Shown piece by piece: positions 1 through 13,990 of a stretch of DNA of 64,000 nt. This DNA comes from Gavia stellata (taxonomy: Eukaryota; Chordata; Aves; Gaviiformes; Gaviidae), in contig NC_082598.1 of assembly GCF_030936135.1 (NCBI RefSeq), positions 8,684,687-8,748,686 of the forward strand, written 5' to 3'. Numbering within the stretch: position 1 is the first letter of the stretch; each line of letters begins with the position of its first letter. Under the pieces are notes generated by a model. It had not been told where the DNA came from and ran no database searches. It saw only the letters and a program-made list of their open reading frames with translations. A program made the translations under genes and the position numbers.

Positions 1-412
1 AGAAGAGCCAAATGGAAAAGCAAGATAACATACAGATGCTCAAAAAATCTCCCTACTTTGCTGTTGGTCTGCAGGTGGACAACTGAAATTATGGACACAA
101 TGTGGGGGGGAAATCAGTAAAATCTTGCTTAACTATTTATAGTTACTTGAGGATAGCACTGCCTTTGGCTATTTTTTCTATTGAAAGGTTTTATAAAAAA
201 ATCTGATAGACATAAATTAAAAGTTAAAAAAGAAGTCACACAAATTAATTGTATTTTTACATAAGTTTGGTCCAGAGAGTATGTAGACCAACCACAACTT
301 AGAGAACAGTCTTCAACTTTGCTTAAGCTTTCTTACTATTAACAGTTTATGAATCAAGCTAATCTCTCAAATTTAAAAGAAACTTCCTCTAAAACAGTTT
401 GCACAAGACTAC
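1..412 (-). other. SLBP: SLBP 3' untranslated region (partial)
   Basis: This stretch lies directly downstream of the SLBP stop codon on the minus strand. I see no AATAAA on the minus strand in it, so the polyadenylation site probably lies beyond the left edge of the window. No other gene is visible here. Confidence 0.6.
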
Positions 413-3400
413 TTAACTCACAGTATCAAAATCTTTAAGTGGTTCACTCAAACACACTTCCAAGTCAAATTCACCTTCTGCTTGATAGTCAACGTGTCTG
501 ACTTTGGTGGGAGTGCCAGAACAGGTATCCTGGAATACAAAGTCAGTTGATAATTAGCAGTTAAATACAGCTTTAGTTATGCAGTAATTCATTACACTTC
601 TATAATTCATTTCGACCACACTATAACAGAGGCTTACAAACACTTTAAAGGCCATACAATAACCCAAGACTAGTCTTAATATTGAAGAGATTTAAATGAA
701 GGCTTCTGCCCATTCAACCACATTCTAAGATTTCGTGCAGATGTTTTAAGGATCTATATATATATGCATAGATTAAAACATTATACGGATTCAATATTCA
801 ACAGAGAAACAAAACCAGTAAGAAAACCATTACTAGATCTTTACTGAAGATCTCTTTACTGCTCAGCTGTACTAAATGCTTTCTGGATATAAAAAGAGCC
901 TACTTCAAGAAGTCTGAGTGTGCCAAGAAAATTACATCCTATTTTAACATTAGATATTGCAATCTAAAGTAGTACGTCCACTGTACATCACGGTTCATAA
1001 CTGACATGCTTTGAACAGATAAATTTTTTATTTTGAAGGCTATGAAAAATGATAGATCTGTCATTTGAGATGGTCACTTAAGTTCTAACTCGCTGAACTC
1101 AGACTACAGATACTGGCTATAGGTGGGAAAATGTCTGAATTTAAGGATCACTCAGCTTTATAAATAGTCTCTATACACAGCAGATTATGGAATTTCTCAT
1201 GTATTCAGGCTACTCTGAATATAATTTTAAGTAATGGACTGATTATTAACAAATATTTATGCAAATGACAGATATGCTTACATCATTATCTTGGCAGCTC
1301 GTTTGAGATTCAGTAGAATTGCTTCCGACAGATTCTGTCTCCATCTCACCAAGGTCAACAGGACTACTGTAAAATAATTAAAAAGCATACAGCTTAAAAC
1401 AAAGTCAGTTTTTTAGTAGAAAGTTGCACTTTGTAGCTGCAGTTCTGAAAATGATGGCCAAACGAGAGCAAAGAGACCTACAGAGATTATAGGGACAGTG
1501 GTAGCAAACTGCGGACACCAAACAGAATAGCAAGTCAACTCAATACAGCCAAAATGGCCAAGGACTAAATTCAAGTCTTGAGATTGAATATGGCAACTTG
1601 TCAAAGACAAATACCCAACACTGAAACAATGCCTCGATACAAATGAGGACAAATGTTATGGAAGAGCAAGAATTTTTTTTCCCCAGACAAGGTTTTCATG
1701 AATTTGTTTTGCAATATAAGATTTAATATGCACTATACACAGAGCTAGACCCCAGCATCTGAAGATAGACTAGTATTTCAACACCAACGTATACAGTAGA
1801 CTTCAAGCTGAAATACCAACTCCCCTCACATCGACTACAAGTAAAAGGAAGCTAAAACTAAGCCTTTGCTTTTAGGTCCCATTGGTCCACATTGCTTTTA
1901 AAATCAGCATCACTGTTAGGGAAAAAGAGTAGTTTATTACCACAAAGCTTTTTCCTGAGGAATTAGTTACATCTGTGTCCCTTCATTCTGCAGCCCCACA
2001 GTTTTATTTTGGTTGTTCCCTGATCAGCTTTATTGGTTTCTATACAGGGAAGTAACTAGTTACATTATTCTACATCTTCTAGAGCAGAATACCACAGTAG
2101 CCTGGACTGTGAATGCTTGTGGCCATGCTTTTAATTTACCTTGAGATGATTTTACAAGTACTTCTTTCCTCCTCTCTGCTCAAGAAACAAGAATTTATAC
2201 CACTGTTCTTGAACTAGCAAGTCAGAAGGCTACAAGGCAGGTTCTCATACATTCTATTGGTCCAAGCTCAGTATTAATGAGAAGTGTCAATCTGTGAGAC
2301 CTCTCCAGTACTGCTTCTACCACAGATTAACCTGCAGATTGCTCTGAAAGAATCAGCCTGCCTCAGTGGTGCGATATTTTCTTTCATAGAGCACTGCAGG
2401 ATGAGCTCTGATTTCACCCAGCGGGCATACGTTGAAGTAGTAGTGAGGGATATTATGTATGCTGTTCAAGGACACTGGGTAAGTCTAGTCCCACCAACTA
2501 GGTCCAGAAAGCTATTACATACTTTGACCAAGAAGGAACTGAATAGCACTAAGTGTGGACAAGTAACTAATGAAAATATTCAGCGATTGCTAGCTTGTCT
2601 CAAGAGAGCGCTATGCTGGGTTGGTTTTGTTTTTTTGTTTGTGGGGGGTTGTTGATTTTTTTTTTAAAACATGAGATTTTAGAGATTAATTTCTAGAAAG
2701 GTATCTTGAATACTGTATACATACATTTCTTGCAGATCACATCCTTCTTCAGTAGGTGGATCCCAGGAATGCAGTGCAACTTTCCATAGTTTAATTTGCT
2801 GGTCCCATGACCTACGGCTGTACTTCTTAAATTTATTTGGAGTTCTGGGATGAACTCCTGGTATACGATGGCATCTATTCAGATATTAGACATGAAAAAT
2901 TCGTTAGTGTTTTTCACAGAGACATAACAGTTTTAAATGTTAAGACCGACTGCCTGCTACACAGACTTACTGCAAACGCAGCAAATTCTAAGTTATTATA
3001 TTATTTATGAGAAAATACTACTGCGCAATTCCAGCACTCAAGTGAAAAGTTGTCTGCTCCATATGAACTTTTTAGTTTTTCTGAGTCAAATAAAAAAAAA
3101 TAAAAATGGATTATTAATCATAGGTCTGAAAACTTCCAGCATGAAATCTCCGAAAGTAACGTATTCCAAACTTAAGAGCAACTGTAGTCTATTTTGTCTT
3201 TTAGTTTACTAATGAAAAAAACTGACTGCAAAAAGCAGTTTCATTTCTTCTAGTTGACAAACACAACTAGAAGAACTTTCACTTTCATTTCTGCAGCGGG
3301 ACAAAGTCTGAAGGGATATTCCTCATGTACCAACTAGTAAAAAAAGAATTTGTCTCATTTGATTGTTAGCGTCACTTATCTGTTAAAAAATGTCTTATAA

Positions 3401-6400
3401 AGTTTAATTTGTGGGTGTCTTCTATTTGAATATGTCTCAGATACCAAATTTAGTATGTTCATATGCTTATAAAGAACAGGTATGACTTACAATCGAACAT
3501 CTAGTTTTCCAGAAACAAAAGCAGCTTACCTAGGAACTTCTTTAATGTATCTATCATATGCAATTGTGTTTTTTCCATAGTTTATCTGTTTTTGTCTTCT
3601 CATCAAAACTACTTCGTCTGTCTCAAGTTCTACGGTCACAGTGGACTCCTTTGAATCAGAACTAAAGAAAAAAAAACATTGTAGATTCAGAACTACTAGA
3701 AAACAAGCAATACTCAAAAACAAAGCCATGTGTAGAAGATTATAAAGAAACATGCTAAAACTTTTCCTCAGCTAACCTAGAAATTCAACCTACCTTCCAG
3801 AGGAGGACTTCCTTTCTCTTGAAAATTCATTTATCAGGAGTTTTCTTCTGTATCTGTAAGAGTTCAAATCAGTATTAAGAATATACATACACCAAGAGAA
3901 CATGTAAGGCTGCACTGTCACAGCTGATTTTACTTCTCAGCTAAGGAGCAGTCTTGAAGTCAACCCAGACACTGTAAACACCTTTCCACTATAGAATGAA
4001 TGTTTCAATTTTCCCCTAAAAAAAAAAAATAACCTGAGGACTTTCTTTTCCTAAGTCTTTTCCCTAAAAATCTTCTTATAGCAATGATATGCAAAAACAA
4101 TAATTAGCGAAAGGACATTCAGAGTAATTCAATTTAAGAGGTTCAGGGAAGGTTTCTTCCAAACGGAGATACTTAGTGATAGCATACTCTCTGGAGAGTT
4201 GATGTGTATGTCATTCCTGCAGGACTTAAGCCAAAGCTGACCTAAGAGCAGTAGACAAGAAGCCAAGATTGGTCTCATTTTACTACCATGGTGAAGTTAA
4301 AAATAAAAATCAATACAGATTCTACAAGACAACTACCATTACCCCTCCTTTCCCCACTTCATCTTAAACACCGCTGCGTACCTTGCAATTTCTTTGTTAA
4401 CACTGGTCCTCATTTCATCTTCTTCCACTGCAGTTCCCCAGTCTGAACACCGGGAAAGGGGTCCAGGGCCTTCTGGTGTTGTAAAACTAGAAAGAAAAAA
4501 AAAAGAACAAAAAAAAGCCCCTACATTACAATTTTATATTATTGTATTTCCCACCCCACCCCCAGCATCTCTCCCATTCACAGCTTGATAGCTATTTAAT
4601 ATATTCATTTATAGTACTTACAGTCACTGTGAAAATCTTGTATTATTCCATTAAAATGTCACCATTGTAAAATTATGCATCAGTTGAGAGTTCCACCTTG
4701 AGGCTGTGTGGTTTAGGGTTTGTTTGTTGTTGTTTTTCATTAAAAAGTTTGTGTCAATATCTATAGAAACATACCACTGTAGCATGTAACCTAGCCTACA
4801 CTTTCAATAACTTTAAGCTGGTGTCCTTCAGAAAATGGTATGTGAAATACCAACTTTACTCATTTAGTCACTTATTTTCACTCCACTAAATGAGTTAACA
4901 AATATTTATTCTTTCATGATTGCAAACTCATTAGCTATGTAAGAGACAAAAGTTAGCTGTACAATTTAATTCTGTGTTCTAATTAATTAAAATTACACGA
5001 TAGCACCAGGAGTTTCTCCATGTGAAACTACACCTAGTAGAGAAGGCAAAGGCACAAAAAATGCAGTCAGTTTTCAGCTAGTAAACCGAGATTTGCTATG
5101 ACTTTGCAAACTGGTATTTAACAACTTTATTGTAGCCCATTAGCATCACGAGCAGATTCAGACTGTTGCAGGGGAATAAGCTTATATCCCTTCCCAGCCA
5201 ACAGTAGTTGCCTACGTTCAGATTATTGAACATGTTTTCCAGTTTCTGTTCTCCTGATGACTGATTTTCCTCAAGTACAAACTCAAAACTGTACCCTACA
5301 GACCAGAGCTTTTTCAGTAGATCTGGAAACGCTCTGGAGACTTACCAGGATCCTGTGCAAAGAAGTCCCTTCAAGTCAGGGAATTCGATTCATCTGCGCT
5401 AAAACCAGTTCCAACTCCCTCCCTGCTCAGAAATGGGCTTGTGCTACTTTGAAGTTTTTGTTAAACTCAAACTAAAAGTTCTTTTTAGATGAAACCCAGT
5501 TACCAACTATGAAAAATTAAAAATCCATAGCAAACAGTACAGGTCTCTCTGCAAGTATCTGTCCAACCTCCAATGACTTTTAGCATTTGCTTATATTGAT
5601 TTCTAACTTTGCAGAAAACGCAGGCCACATTCAGTTATTGCTCTCCCATGGTAGAGAACAGCGTGATCCCAGAAGCGCCTGGTTAGTCCTGAGCTTTTTC
5701 CATCTGAGCTTTTTCCTCAACACCCTGTCCCACCTTTTTGTACTTGTTTGATTCTGTACTTGTGCTGTGTATACAGAGAATTAGGGAGAACGTGGGAGGG
5801 TCTACAGCTTTTTCTCTCGATGAGTTTGCTCTGTGACAGTACAGGTGCCAGACATACTAAGCTTAGCTGTCTTTCTTCAGACCCTTGTCCCCACGTGCCA
5901 TTTCACACTTGGTGAGAAGCTCTGGTGCTGTGCTAGGACTGCAAATGGTGCTCAAACTCTGCCAGAGGTGCAAAAAAGCAAGGCTGCAGCCCCCCCGAGA
6001 CTGGATCTGTTGTGTGACCCAGCCTCCATCCCCATCCTGTTCCTATTTTAAAATTTTATTTTGACAATGTTGAATTGGCATAAACAAAAAGCAGTTTTAG
6101 CTACTTTTTTGTAGCTAAAGAGAACAACTTCAATCAGAGCTGAATCCAAACTAAGCCAGAAAGTACACCTGTTCAATTCAAAACTGGAAGACACATAAAA
6201 GTATCGCTTATTTAGGTTGAAATCTGTAAATTTTCATCTTTGTACTCCTATTCAAACACACTTCCTGAAACTAATTTCATTTACTCTGGATATTGTAATT
6301 TGAGCCACTGACCAATGTCTTCCCTGCTTGTTGTCAGCAAAGAAAAATGGGTAGTTACAGGGCACAACCCATCTCATTCTAGATTAGAAATCAATTCAAT

Positions 6401-7792
6401 CAACTGGGCTGCAGGCCACAAGTCCCATCCACTGATAAAAGGGACTAAAGGGACAGTGGCATGAATTGCTCAGATGTAGGTAGTGATATAAAATAAGATA
6501 CTCACACTAAACTGAAGTTGACCTGTGCTGGGAAACGGTAAGGAAGGCAGCGAACAGCAGCATGAACAGAGTGAGTGACCTCAGAAGTGGACCCCACCGC
6601 ACATGCGCTGACATACTTAGACACAACTTTTCAAGATGGTCTGTACTGCCTTCAGAAATATGAGGACAGATGACTTTTAGTTTTACCACAACAGTACGTA
6701 CAGCCTGTATCCACAAACAAACATAATTAGCTTGTGCAGTTATTGCTGCATGATAAATGGCAGTAAGCAAGCATGAAATAGGACAGAAAATTATGAAGAA
6801 TGTAATTCAAACTATAAGAATGAAAAATGTTTATTCTTAAGAAGCGACTCCAAGATAAGAACGCTGCACTTGAATCTTCTCCCACCTTTAAGACCAGCTA
6901 TTTATGGTCGACGAGTGATTTATAAATAGGCAGGGCTTGAAAAACCGAGTACCACAGTCCTTCAACAGCTCCTGACGAACACCAGAGCAGAGAGTTGTTT
7001 CTGTCGCACGCGTGGCCTACCTGTCCAGCCTGTTGTCAGAAGACCTGTACTTGTTTTCCTCAAAACCGGATGAATCGGATTCATTCTGCCTTCTCCGCCT
7101 TCCATCTGCGCCACGTTTCCTTCCTTGGGACCAGCGAGGCGGAGGCTGTGGGCTGGCAGCAGACAAGCCGAGACAAGGTGAGCATGCCAGGCGATTTTAT
7201 TTTAGTACCCCCTTCGGAACGCCACCCCGCCCAGACGTCGTGGTTTATTTACGAATTTTACTTCAACAGCTCAAGGGGAGCGGCACAAGCCGGTGCGGGC
7301 CGTGGGGGTCCCTCGGGGGGAGGCTCTCCCACACACAAGTCCCCGCTCTCACCGGCCCCGCAGCCCGCCCCTCACCGCCCGCCCCTGCAGACGACGCGGG
7401 GCACAGGAGACCTGGGCAGTTACGCCCCTTCGCCCCGCGGCAGCCTCAGCCCCGCTGCCCTCCAGGCGGCCCGGCCCGGCCCGGCTTCGCTGTCGCTGGG
7501 GAACCCGCACCTCAGCCAGGGGCGACCGGCCGCCCCGGGGGCGAACATGGCGGACCGCGGGCGGCGGCCGCGCAACGGCCCCGTCGAGGGCGGGGAGGCC
7601 GCGCGCAGGTGCGGGCGGGCCGCGGTTCGCCCCCGCCCCGGCGCGGGGCCCGCCGAGGGAGAGGGAGCGAGGGCGGCTCGCGGGGAGAAGACGGGGAAGG
7701 GCGAGCGCCGGCACCGCCAGCCCTCGCCTCCGCCCGCGGCGGCCCTACCTGCTCTTCGTGCCGCCGTGCGGGCTCCTCTGGCGGAAGGACAT
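413..7792 (-). CDS. SLBP: Histone stem-loop binding protein SLBP, 8 coding exons
   Basis: SLBP binds the 3' stem-loop of replication-dependent histone mRNAs and directs their processing, export and translation. Coding exons by eye: 7749-7792, 7021-7152, 4382-4486, 3794-3853, 3530-3661, 2725-2874, 1282-1366, 413-529. They sum to 825 nt (274 aa plus stop; human about 270 aa) with all splice phases consistent. Visible parts: N-terminus [11 protein letters not shown] in the CpG island, a basic stretch ([12 protein letters not shown]), the TTPEG degradation motif with SRCSDW, a cyclin-docking [10 protein letters not shown] in the 60-nt exon 4, the RNA-binding domain with [18 protein letters not shown], the [18 protein letters not shown] block, and an acidic C-terminus ending LKDFDTVS. 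The start ATG is the only one giving the conserved N-terminus and a phase-2 donor. It lies head-to-tail with an SLBP2-type copy upstream. Confidence 0.96.
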
Positions 7793-8340
7793 GGCGCGGG
7801 GTGTCCCCAGGAGGGCCGGGGGGAGAGCCGGGCGGCCAGGGGACCGGAGCGGACTGCGAGGCGGCGGCGGGCGGCGAGGGAGAGCAGCCGTCCTTCCCGC
7901 TCGGCCCCTTCGCAACTCCCGCCGGCGCTGACTGACACCGCCCGCCCCGCCTCCCCGCGGGGCGCCTGCGCCGGCGCCTCCATGGGGACAGGTCCGCGGG
8001 GCCGGGGGGGAGAGGGGGAAAAGGCAGCCGCCAACCCGCCCCGCCCAGCCGAGCCCGCTGGTGGGCGCGAAGCAAACACGCTCCCCGCCGCGGCGCCCCC
8101 GCCACACGCGGCCCGGAGGACGCTGACCACCACCCCCCCGCCCCGGGCTGGTGTAATGGTTTAGCCCGCTCCCGCCGGCCCCGCCCCGGGGCGTGTTGGC
8201 GGGAGAATCGAGCGCGGCGGCGCGCGGTTTTGGCGCGCGCTGGCCGTGGGGCGGGGCCGGCGTGAGCGGCGGGGCCCCTAACACGGCGAACCGGCGGCCT
8301 GGGGCGTGGCAGCGGAGCGTTGCCCATGTTAAACAACAAA
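7260..8340. promoter_or_regulatory. SLBP: SLBP CpG-island promoter with E2F-like sites
   Basis: A dense GC/CpG block covers SLBP exon 1. Two E2F-like motifs are visible: TTGGCGGGAG at 8196-8205 and TTTTGGCGCGC at 8228-8238. No TATA box is evident. E2F-type control would fit the S-phase role of SLBP, but that is inference. Long open frames on both strands here are by-products of GC richness. Confidence 0.7.
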
Positions 8341-8350
8341 ACGCAGCCAA

Positions 8351-11300
8351 AACTCGAGGAAAAACACAGATCCCCGTGATTTAAAGATGAAGGACTGCAG
8401 TCACCACGTGGCTCTTTAATCCGTGGTGCTTCACCGGCCAGGTCAAAGCCTACAGCAGAGTTACGACAGGAATTTGTATTTTACGAAATGACATCACATT
8501 AAATAGTATTTCACATCAATATTGAATAAGGCTGGGTAATGCCGTGAGGTTGCTGTGCTTTAGTAAGCGGATTTTCCAGGTCTTTTCAGTTGCACACAGG
8601 CGGTGTTTCCACAGACACAGGGCGATCCTGTTCCTCTGGGAGATCTGGTATACGCTGACACTGTACAACAGTAATTTAGAAACAAGCCGGAGAACTTCTA
8701 CAGCAGAACACAAGGCACAGCTTTCAATAAAAATACCTTCGCAGCCCCCCTGGATTTAGGCCGGTGGGACACTTCACAGAGAGATGCAGACAAACTGGGC
8801 GGCGTTTTCTTCTTCGGGCCTGCGTGCTTCTTGGACGCTGAACGCAGCTATCACAGGAACAAGGGCACAGGTGGCAAAGCTGCCTCTAGCTGAAGTGATT
8901 TTATCTCCACAAGCAAGCAAGAACACATATTTAAAAAACCCATTGTTTTTGGAACATAACATAACTGTCAGATTTCTGCCGGTTTGGCATTCAAAATGTG
9001 ATACGGTAGCGACGAGAATGGGATGTTTCTCTCCTTGTAGAACCAGATTCGAGTTTTCTTCCTTTTTTCAAGAGGCATTTTTCTTGCTTCTCAGACCAGC
9101 AAACATATCAACTGTTGTCAGATTAAGGTTAAAACGATCAGCAAAGAGATATAATATTCTCAATTTAACAAAATTTGACATTAGTAAGATATAAAGCAAA
9201 GGAAATAACACTGTTCTCAAAGTAAACTTTTTTTTGTTCTAGAATTCAGCTTCTAAGGTATGCGCTTACCCCTGAGAGTGTTTAATTATATGTTGTATTT
9301 CTGCTTGTTCAGATGCAGTCTTTGCATATTTTGCTGCAGCTCTACAGGAGGTAGTCTGTTTTCAGTATGCTACAAAAAATCCATCATGGTGCCTCAACTG
9401 AAACCTTCAACATTACAAAAAAGTGCCTCCTTCTGCTTGAGTTCACAGAGCAACATGCGAGAGGAGAAAGCCCACAGTCAGGATAGTCATCCTTTTTTCT
9501 GACAAGACACCCAGCGGTTTCATTAAATCTATTTCTTCCCAACACACTTAGGTAGTACTCATTCATCCTGCACTTTCTGGTCCTAAGTTTTCTGCTGTCA
9601 AAAGGTAAGTTCTCAAGAATTACAGGCTTTGCAAGAGCTATCGTCACCTATGGCCATAGTAGCTCTCACTTGCCGTAGAAGCTGGGACAATTTTGCATTA
9701 ATTCTAATAACACAGGTTCTTCTAACCACGTCTCACCTGTGTGTGATGAACTGAATCCTCTGTTGCACTGGCCCAGCTGGCCTCTCCATTACTGGCATTT
9801 GGTTACTGCCCACGGCATACAATTAACTTCTTTTCACTATCCGTATATTCATTGCCTCTTCTTAAAAGAAAATGACCACTGTACAGCAGCTATGATAACA
9901 AAAGTTCAAAAAAACAGAGCAGAATTATAGTCATGGTATCAGGATACAGAAAATAGGATTTTAAACTTAGTTTTAGCAAGCTTTCCTCTGGATCATACAT
10001 GATTTGCATGTCAGTCTATGTTGTTACTGGATCAGCCTAATCTTTCTCTCACAGGTAGCAGAAAGCCAGCAAACCTTGGCTCTGGTTACTTGACAGAAAC
10101 GCAGTTATAAATTCATACCGAATCTAGCTCATAAAAGGTAAACGCATAGAGTCAGTGAAAATAAGTTACTGAGCTCTGGAAACAATACAAAAATTCTGCA
10201 GGTTTCACCAGTAAAGCTTTCTAGTGCAGATGTGGCCTTAGCCCAAAATACTTCTAACGATATTTAGGGATATGAGATTATTTCAAAAGCTGCAATTAGT
10301 TTTTTTTTTTCCCTTTAACTTGTGTGTTTGTTTAGTAAGGTTGCAACAACCCCTGCAGTTCTCAAGAATCTCTGCTCTTTGGCTCAAAGACCAGACGCTT
10401 GAAGAGCAGTAAGGGAAAATTTAACTGTCAGCTGAGCAGGTGCCAAGCAGCCCTGGAGTAGGTGTTTGGCAGATTCAAGAGCATAAACACGTCTTCCAAT
10501 GAACCCGGATGAAATGAACCTAATGTTCATTACTGTGACAGGCTGTATTTGAGTAACACTTGCAAGATCAGCGATGAACTATGTTCGAGGGATCGGAGAA
10601 GTAGCGAACAAAAGTTGTTTGTTTTGTTTGTTTTCTATTTCGAGCAGCTTAACACAAAACCAGTTACCAAAGCCCAGCAACGTTTTTGGGGAGACTTTCT
10701 GAGTACATACTGACAGGTGGTGTTTTGATTTTTTTATGAAGCTACTTCATGCGTAGCAAGGTTGAAGTGTATGTTGAGAGGGAGAATTTGCATCTCTATT
10801 GTAGAAGCATGGTTTCACAAACTACAACTTTCTCATGCAGTTATTTACAGAAATGGAAGTGAAAGATGCCTGCTACTCTGACTTGTGTTTCAGGTCATCA
10901 TTCACACAGGATTGGAGCTCTTGTTGTCCACAAGCTGAGTAGAAGGGACACGGTCAGCAGGCACAGTGGGTGGCAGTACGCACCTTCACGTGCTAGGAAG
11001 AAGGAATTGTCCAAACATAATTGCAGCTGAAACAAGTATGTTGCTTTGGATCCATATTATTTTAAGTAATTAAGATAGTCATCAGAGAAACAGCACCTGC
11101 AATATGCAATACGTATCTTAGTCTTTCTACCTCTTCTTCACCACATGCTCCCACTAATTCCAGGTCTCTCCGACTCAAATCTTGAGTAGTTCCAGGAACA
11201 CATTTGTTTCTTCCTGTTTCCTGATGAATCTTTTTTGGAGAGTTGAAGAGCATGGCCTACAGGAACATCCCAGATGAAGTCTGACAAATAAGCAGGCAGC

Positions 11301-13990
11301 CCTTCTTACCCCTTTCTCGGTTTGTGGATATAAAAAGGGGCTTTCTTGAAGGCTGTGCAAAAGCATACAGCAGAGTATCTACACCTGCTTTTAACTCTGG
11401 GTGTAAGAGCAAGAGTAAGAAGGTAGAAGCCAGGTAAGGGTTCCAGATCAGCAGAGTAACAACTGCTGAATTTTCTTCTACCAGGGATCACCGCAGTATT
11501 AGCTATGCGGTCTTGAAGGCCAAGAGGAAGCACCTGCTCAGTGAAGCTCAGGATTGCTCAGACGTGTTGAAGATCCTCTTCATGGTGAATTCACAAAGCT
11601 CACTGCACGTTTTCTTGTTAAAAGTGGGAGAAATTCACACTATTTTTCCCAAAATGGCACAAATACTATTCAACCACTTGGCTGATTTTTTTTTTTAATG
11701 CAGACCATGGGTAGATGAGTACACACAGACACTCACACTAACTTCCCAGCAAAACTAGCAAAACTAATAGCTTCAGAAATGGAAAGATGACTGCTCCCTG
11801 CCAGCCTGCCTTGGCAACCGCACCAGGCCAGACCAAGAGTCTTCAGACAATACTTCGCAATGGCTTTTAGAAATTAAACAGTTTGTAATCTCAGCAGCTG
11901 GCTTACCTTCTATTGATTCTTTTGCATCAATTTGCTTGACTTTTCATGGGTTTTGCACTTTTTTTTTCCATTTGTGAATGCACCAAATTAAATTGTTTCA
12001 CTTTCACAAATTGCATCTGCAATCTAATTATATGTATGTGTCTCAAAGACTCCTGCTAGGTTCACATTTGGAAATGGTGTTTTAGCTGTTTAATAATGCT
12101 TTTTGGGTAGAATGTCTACAAACTTAGTGCTCCTGGCCAAAATCAGTAGTATTTTGAGAACAGATAAGGGAGAACTGTGTTCACTTCCCATCAACTCAAA
12201 GGTTGTACGCAGATCCTGTACTTTTCTCCTCAGAGACCTCTGTTGCACGATGTTTCCAAAATGCCTACCTTTGGGCGGTAATGGTCAGGCTGGCTCTACG
12301 CTCAGTGAAACACTAAGATCTGAAAACAGTACAGTGTAAAGGATTTACCTTGGAACTTCCTTTCCCTTTGCCTGGCCTTACCGTAATTGTACAAACTCAC
12401 GCATTTTCTGTGTGGCACCTGCATAAACATCCATGCTCCTGCAGGAAAGTTTGCTATGCTAGCACCTCTCCTTTCCCACACACCGCTACAGAAAACAGAA
12501 CTGTGTTCCTGAACCAAGGACATGCTTGAAGTACAGCATAGGTTCAAAACACGTACAAACCAACCCCATTTCCTCCAGCCTTGCTCTAAGATAAGATCAC
12601 TTGAACCGCATGTTTACCTGAACTCATCCAAGCTAGCCAGATAGAGGACAGCTGCAGCCTGGCAGCCATGCAGTACTTTTAGCATAACACTATGTGCAAG
12701 TTAAATTCAGTTTATCAAGCAGAATTGTCTGCTGTAACACAGTTTAGGGATTACAGCTGCCTTCCATCTTTCTGTCCTTGTCAGTGAAGAAAATCCTTCA
12801 GAAAAAGCACTTTCATACCACAGTGGGAATTTTAATGGGAGAAGGAAATAGCCTCATCATTGTGACCTCAAAGGAGCAGTTTTAGAAACAAAACAAAGTA
12901 CACATTGCTAATGGCATTTCAGAACTGGTAGTGAAGGACTTTTTCTACAAGCACAGATAATGTATCATCTGTAAGGAGATTCTCCCAGTGGAAGCATGCC
13001 AACAGAAGATACATGTCACTTCTTGGAAGAATTTTAGATCTAGCTGGTGAAGTTCATTTTGGCTTAATTACAAACTAAACACAGATTTATGCAAAGTGGA
13101 TTTAATTAAAATAGATAAATTTAATGAAAGGCTATCAAATATAAACTGGGGGTGGAATGCCAGACTTCAGCTTTGCTTACCTCAGTTGTAAAATCCTATG
13201 TTGAATAGCCTTGGATAGATAAACAAGTGAATGGATGGATTACAGTCCAGTTTTAACTGCTCTGTTTAGACTGATGAGGTTACCGTTACTAATTAGAAGA
13301 CATTACGATGGTTCTACATCCAGTGGCAGCACTGCATGAAATTATTTTAGCAGACCTCAAACCTCATCTGCTCAGTACCCTCCTTTGTCTGTGCTAGCAT
13401 AGCTTGTCCAAGTGTACAGAACCTGGATTAGGGAATAAATCTGTCCAAAATTTAACTGCCACAGGCAGATTGGTTATTCTGAGTCCAAGTACCTTCAACT
13501 GAGAAATACAAGATCTTTTAAGGACTGCTGAATTACAAATCCCATGGATTTGTGTCCACAAATCTGCTGCAGGCCCCATCCATCAGAAGCAAAAGCTTAA
13601 GGGCTCTGACAGCTGAGCTTAAGTATTTCATGAGGGCCCACTACTCTCACCTAACAGCTCCATTGTCTCCAGGAGGACACCTTTCTCACGGCAGAATGGG
13701 TGCAGGGGCTTCAGCTGCGCCCTTCCACTAGGTTACAATACAATAAATACAAGTTCATGACAAGATGTCAAAATACAAACTGAGGGGTTGGACACAACCC
13801 AAGTTGTAAACTCCCCTCAAGAGTTTGATTTCATCTCTGAAGAGTCCTCCTTCCCCCTTTTAGGCAAGGGCTAAAAAAAAAAAACCACCCCAAAATAAAC
13901 AAAACCCCCTAAAATAAACAAAGGACTACTGAACCCACATATTCCTTTTATAATTAAACTCTGACAACATAACAGCAAAAGCAGACTAAC
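8351..13990. other. Intergenic, no gene recognised
   Basis: Between the SLBP promoter and the presumed 3' end of the SLBP2 locus I find only short, unrelated open frames, AT-rich non-repetitive sequence, and no recognisable transposon or RNA gene. Confidence 0.5.

Noticed and set aside
6995-8350. Long overlapping open frames of 200-389 codons on both strands
   Set aside because: They lie in the SLBP CpG island, are Arg/Pro/Ala/Gly-rich in every frame and match nothing; GC-rich sequence lacks stops by chance. Only the small exon 1 and exon 2 frames of SLBP are supported.
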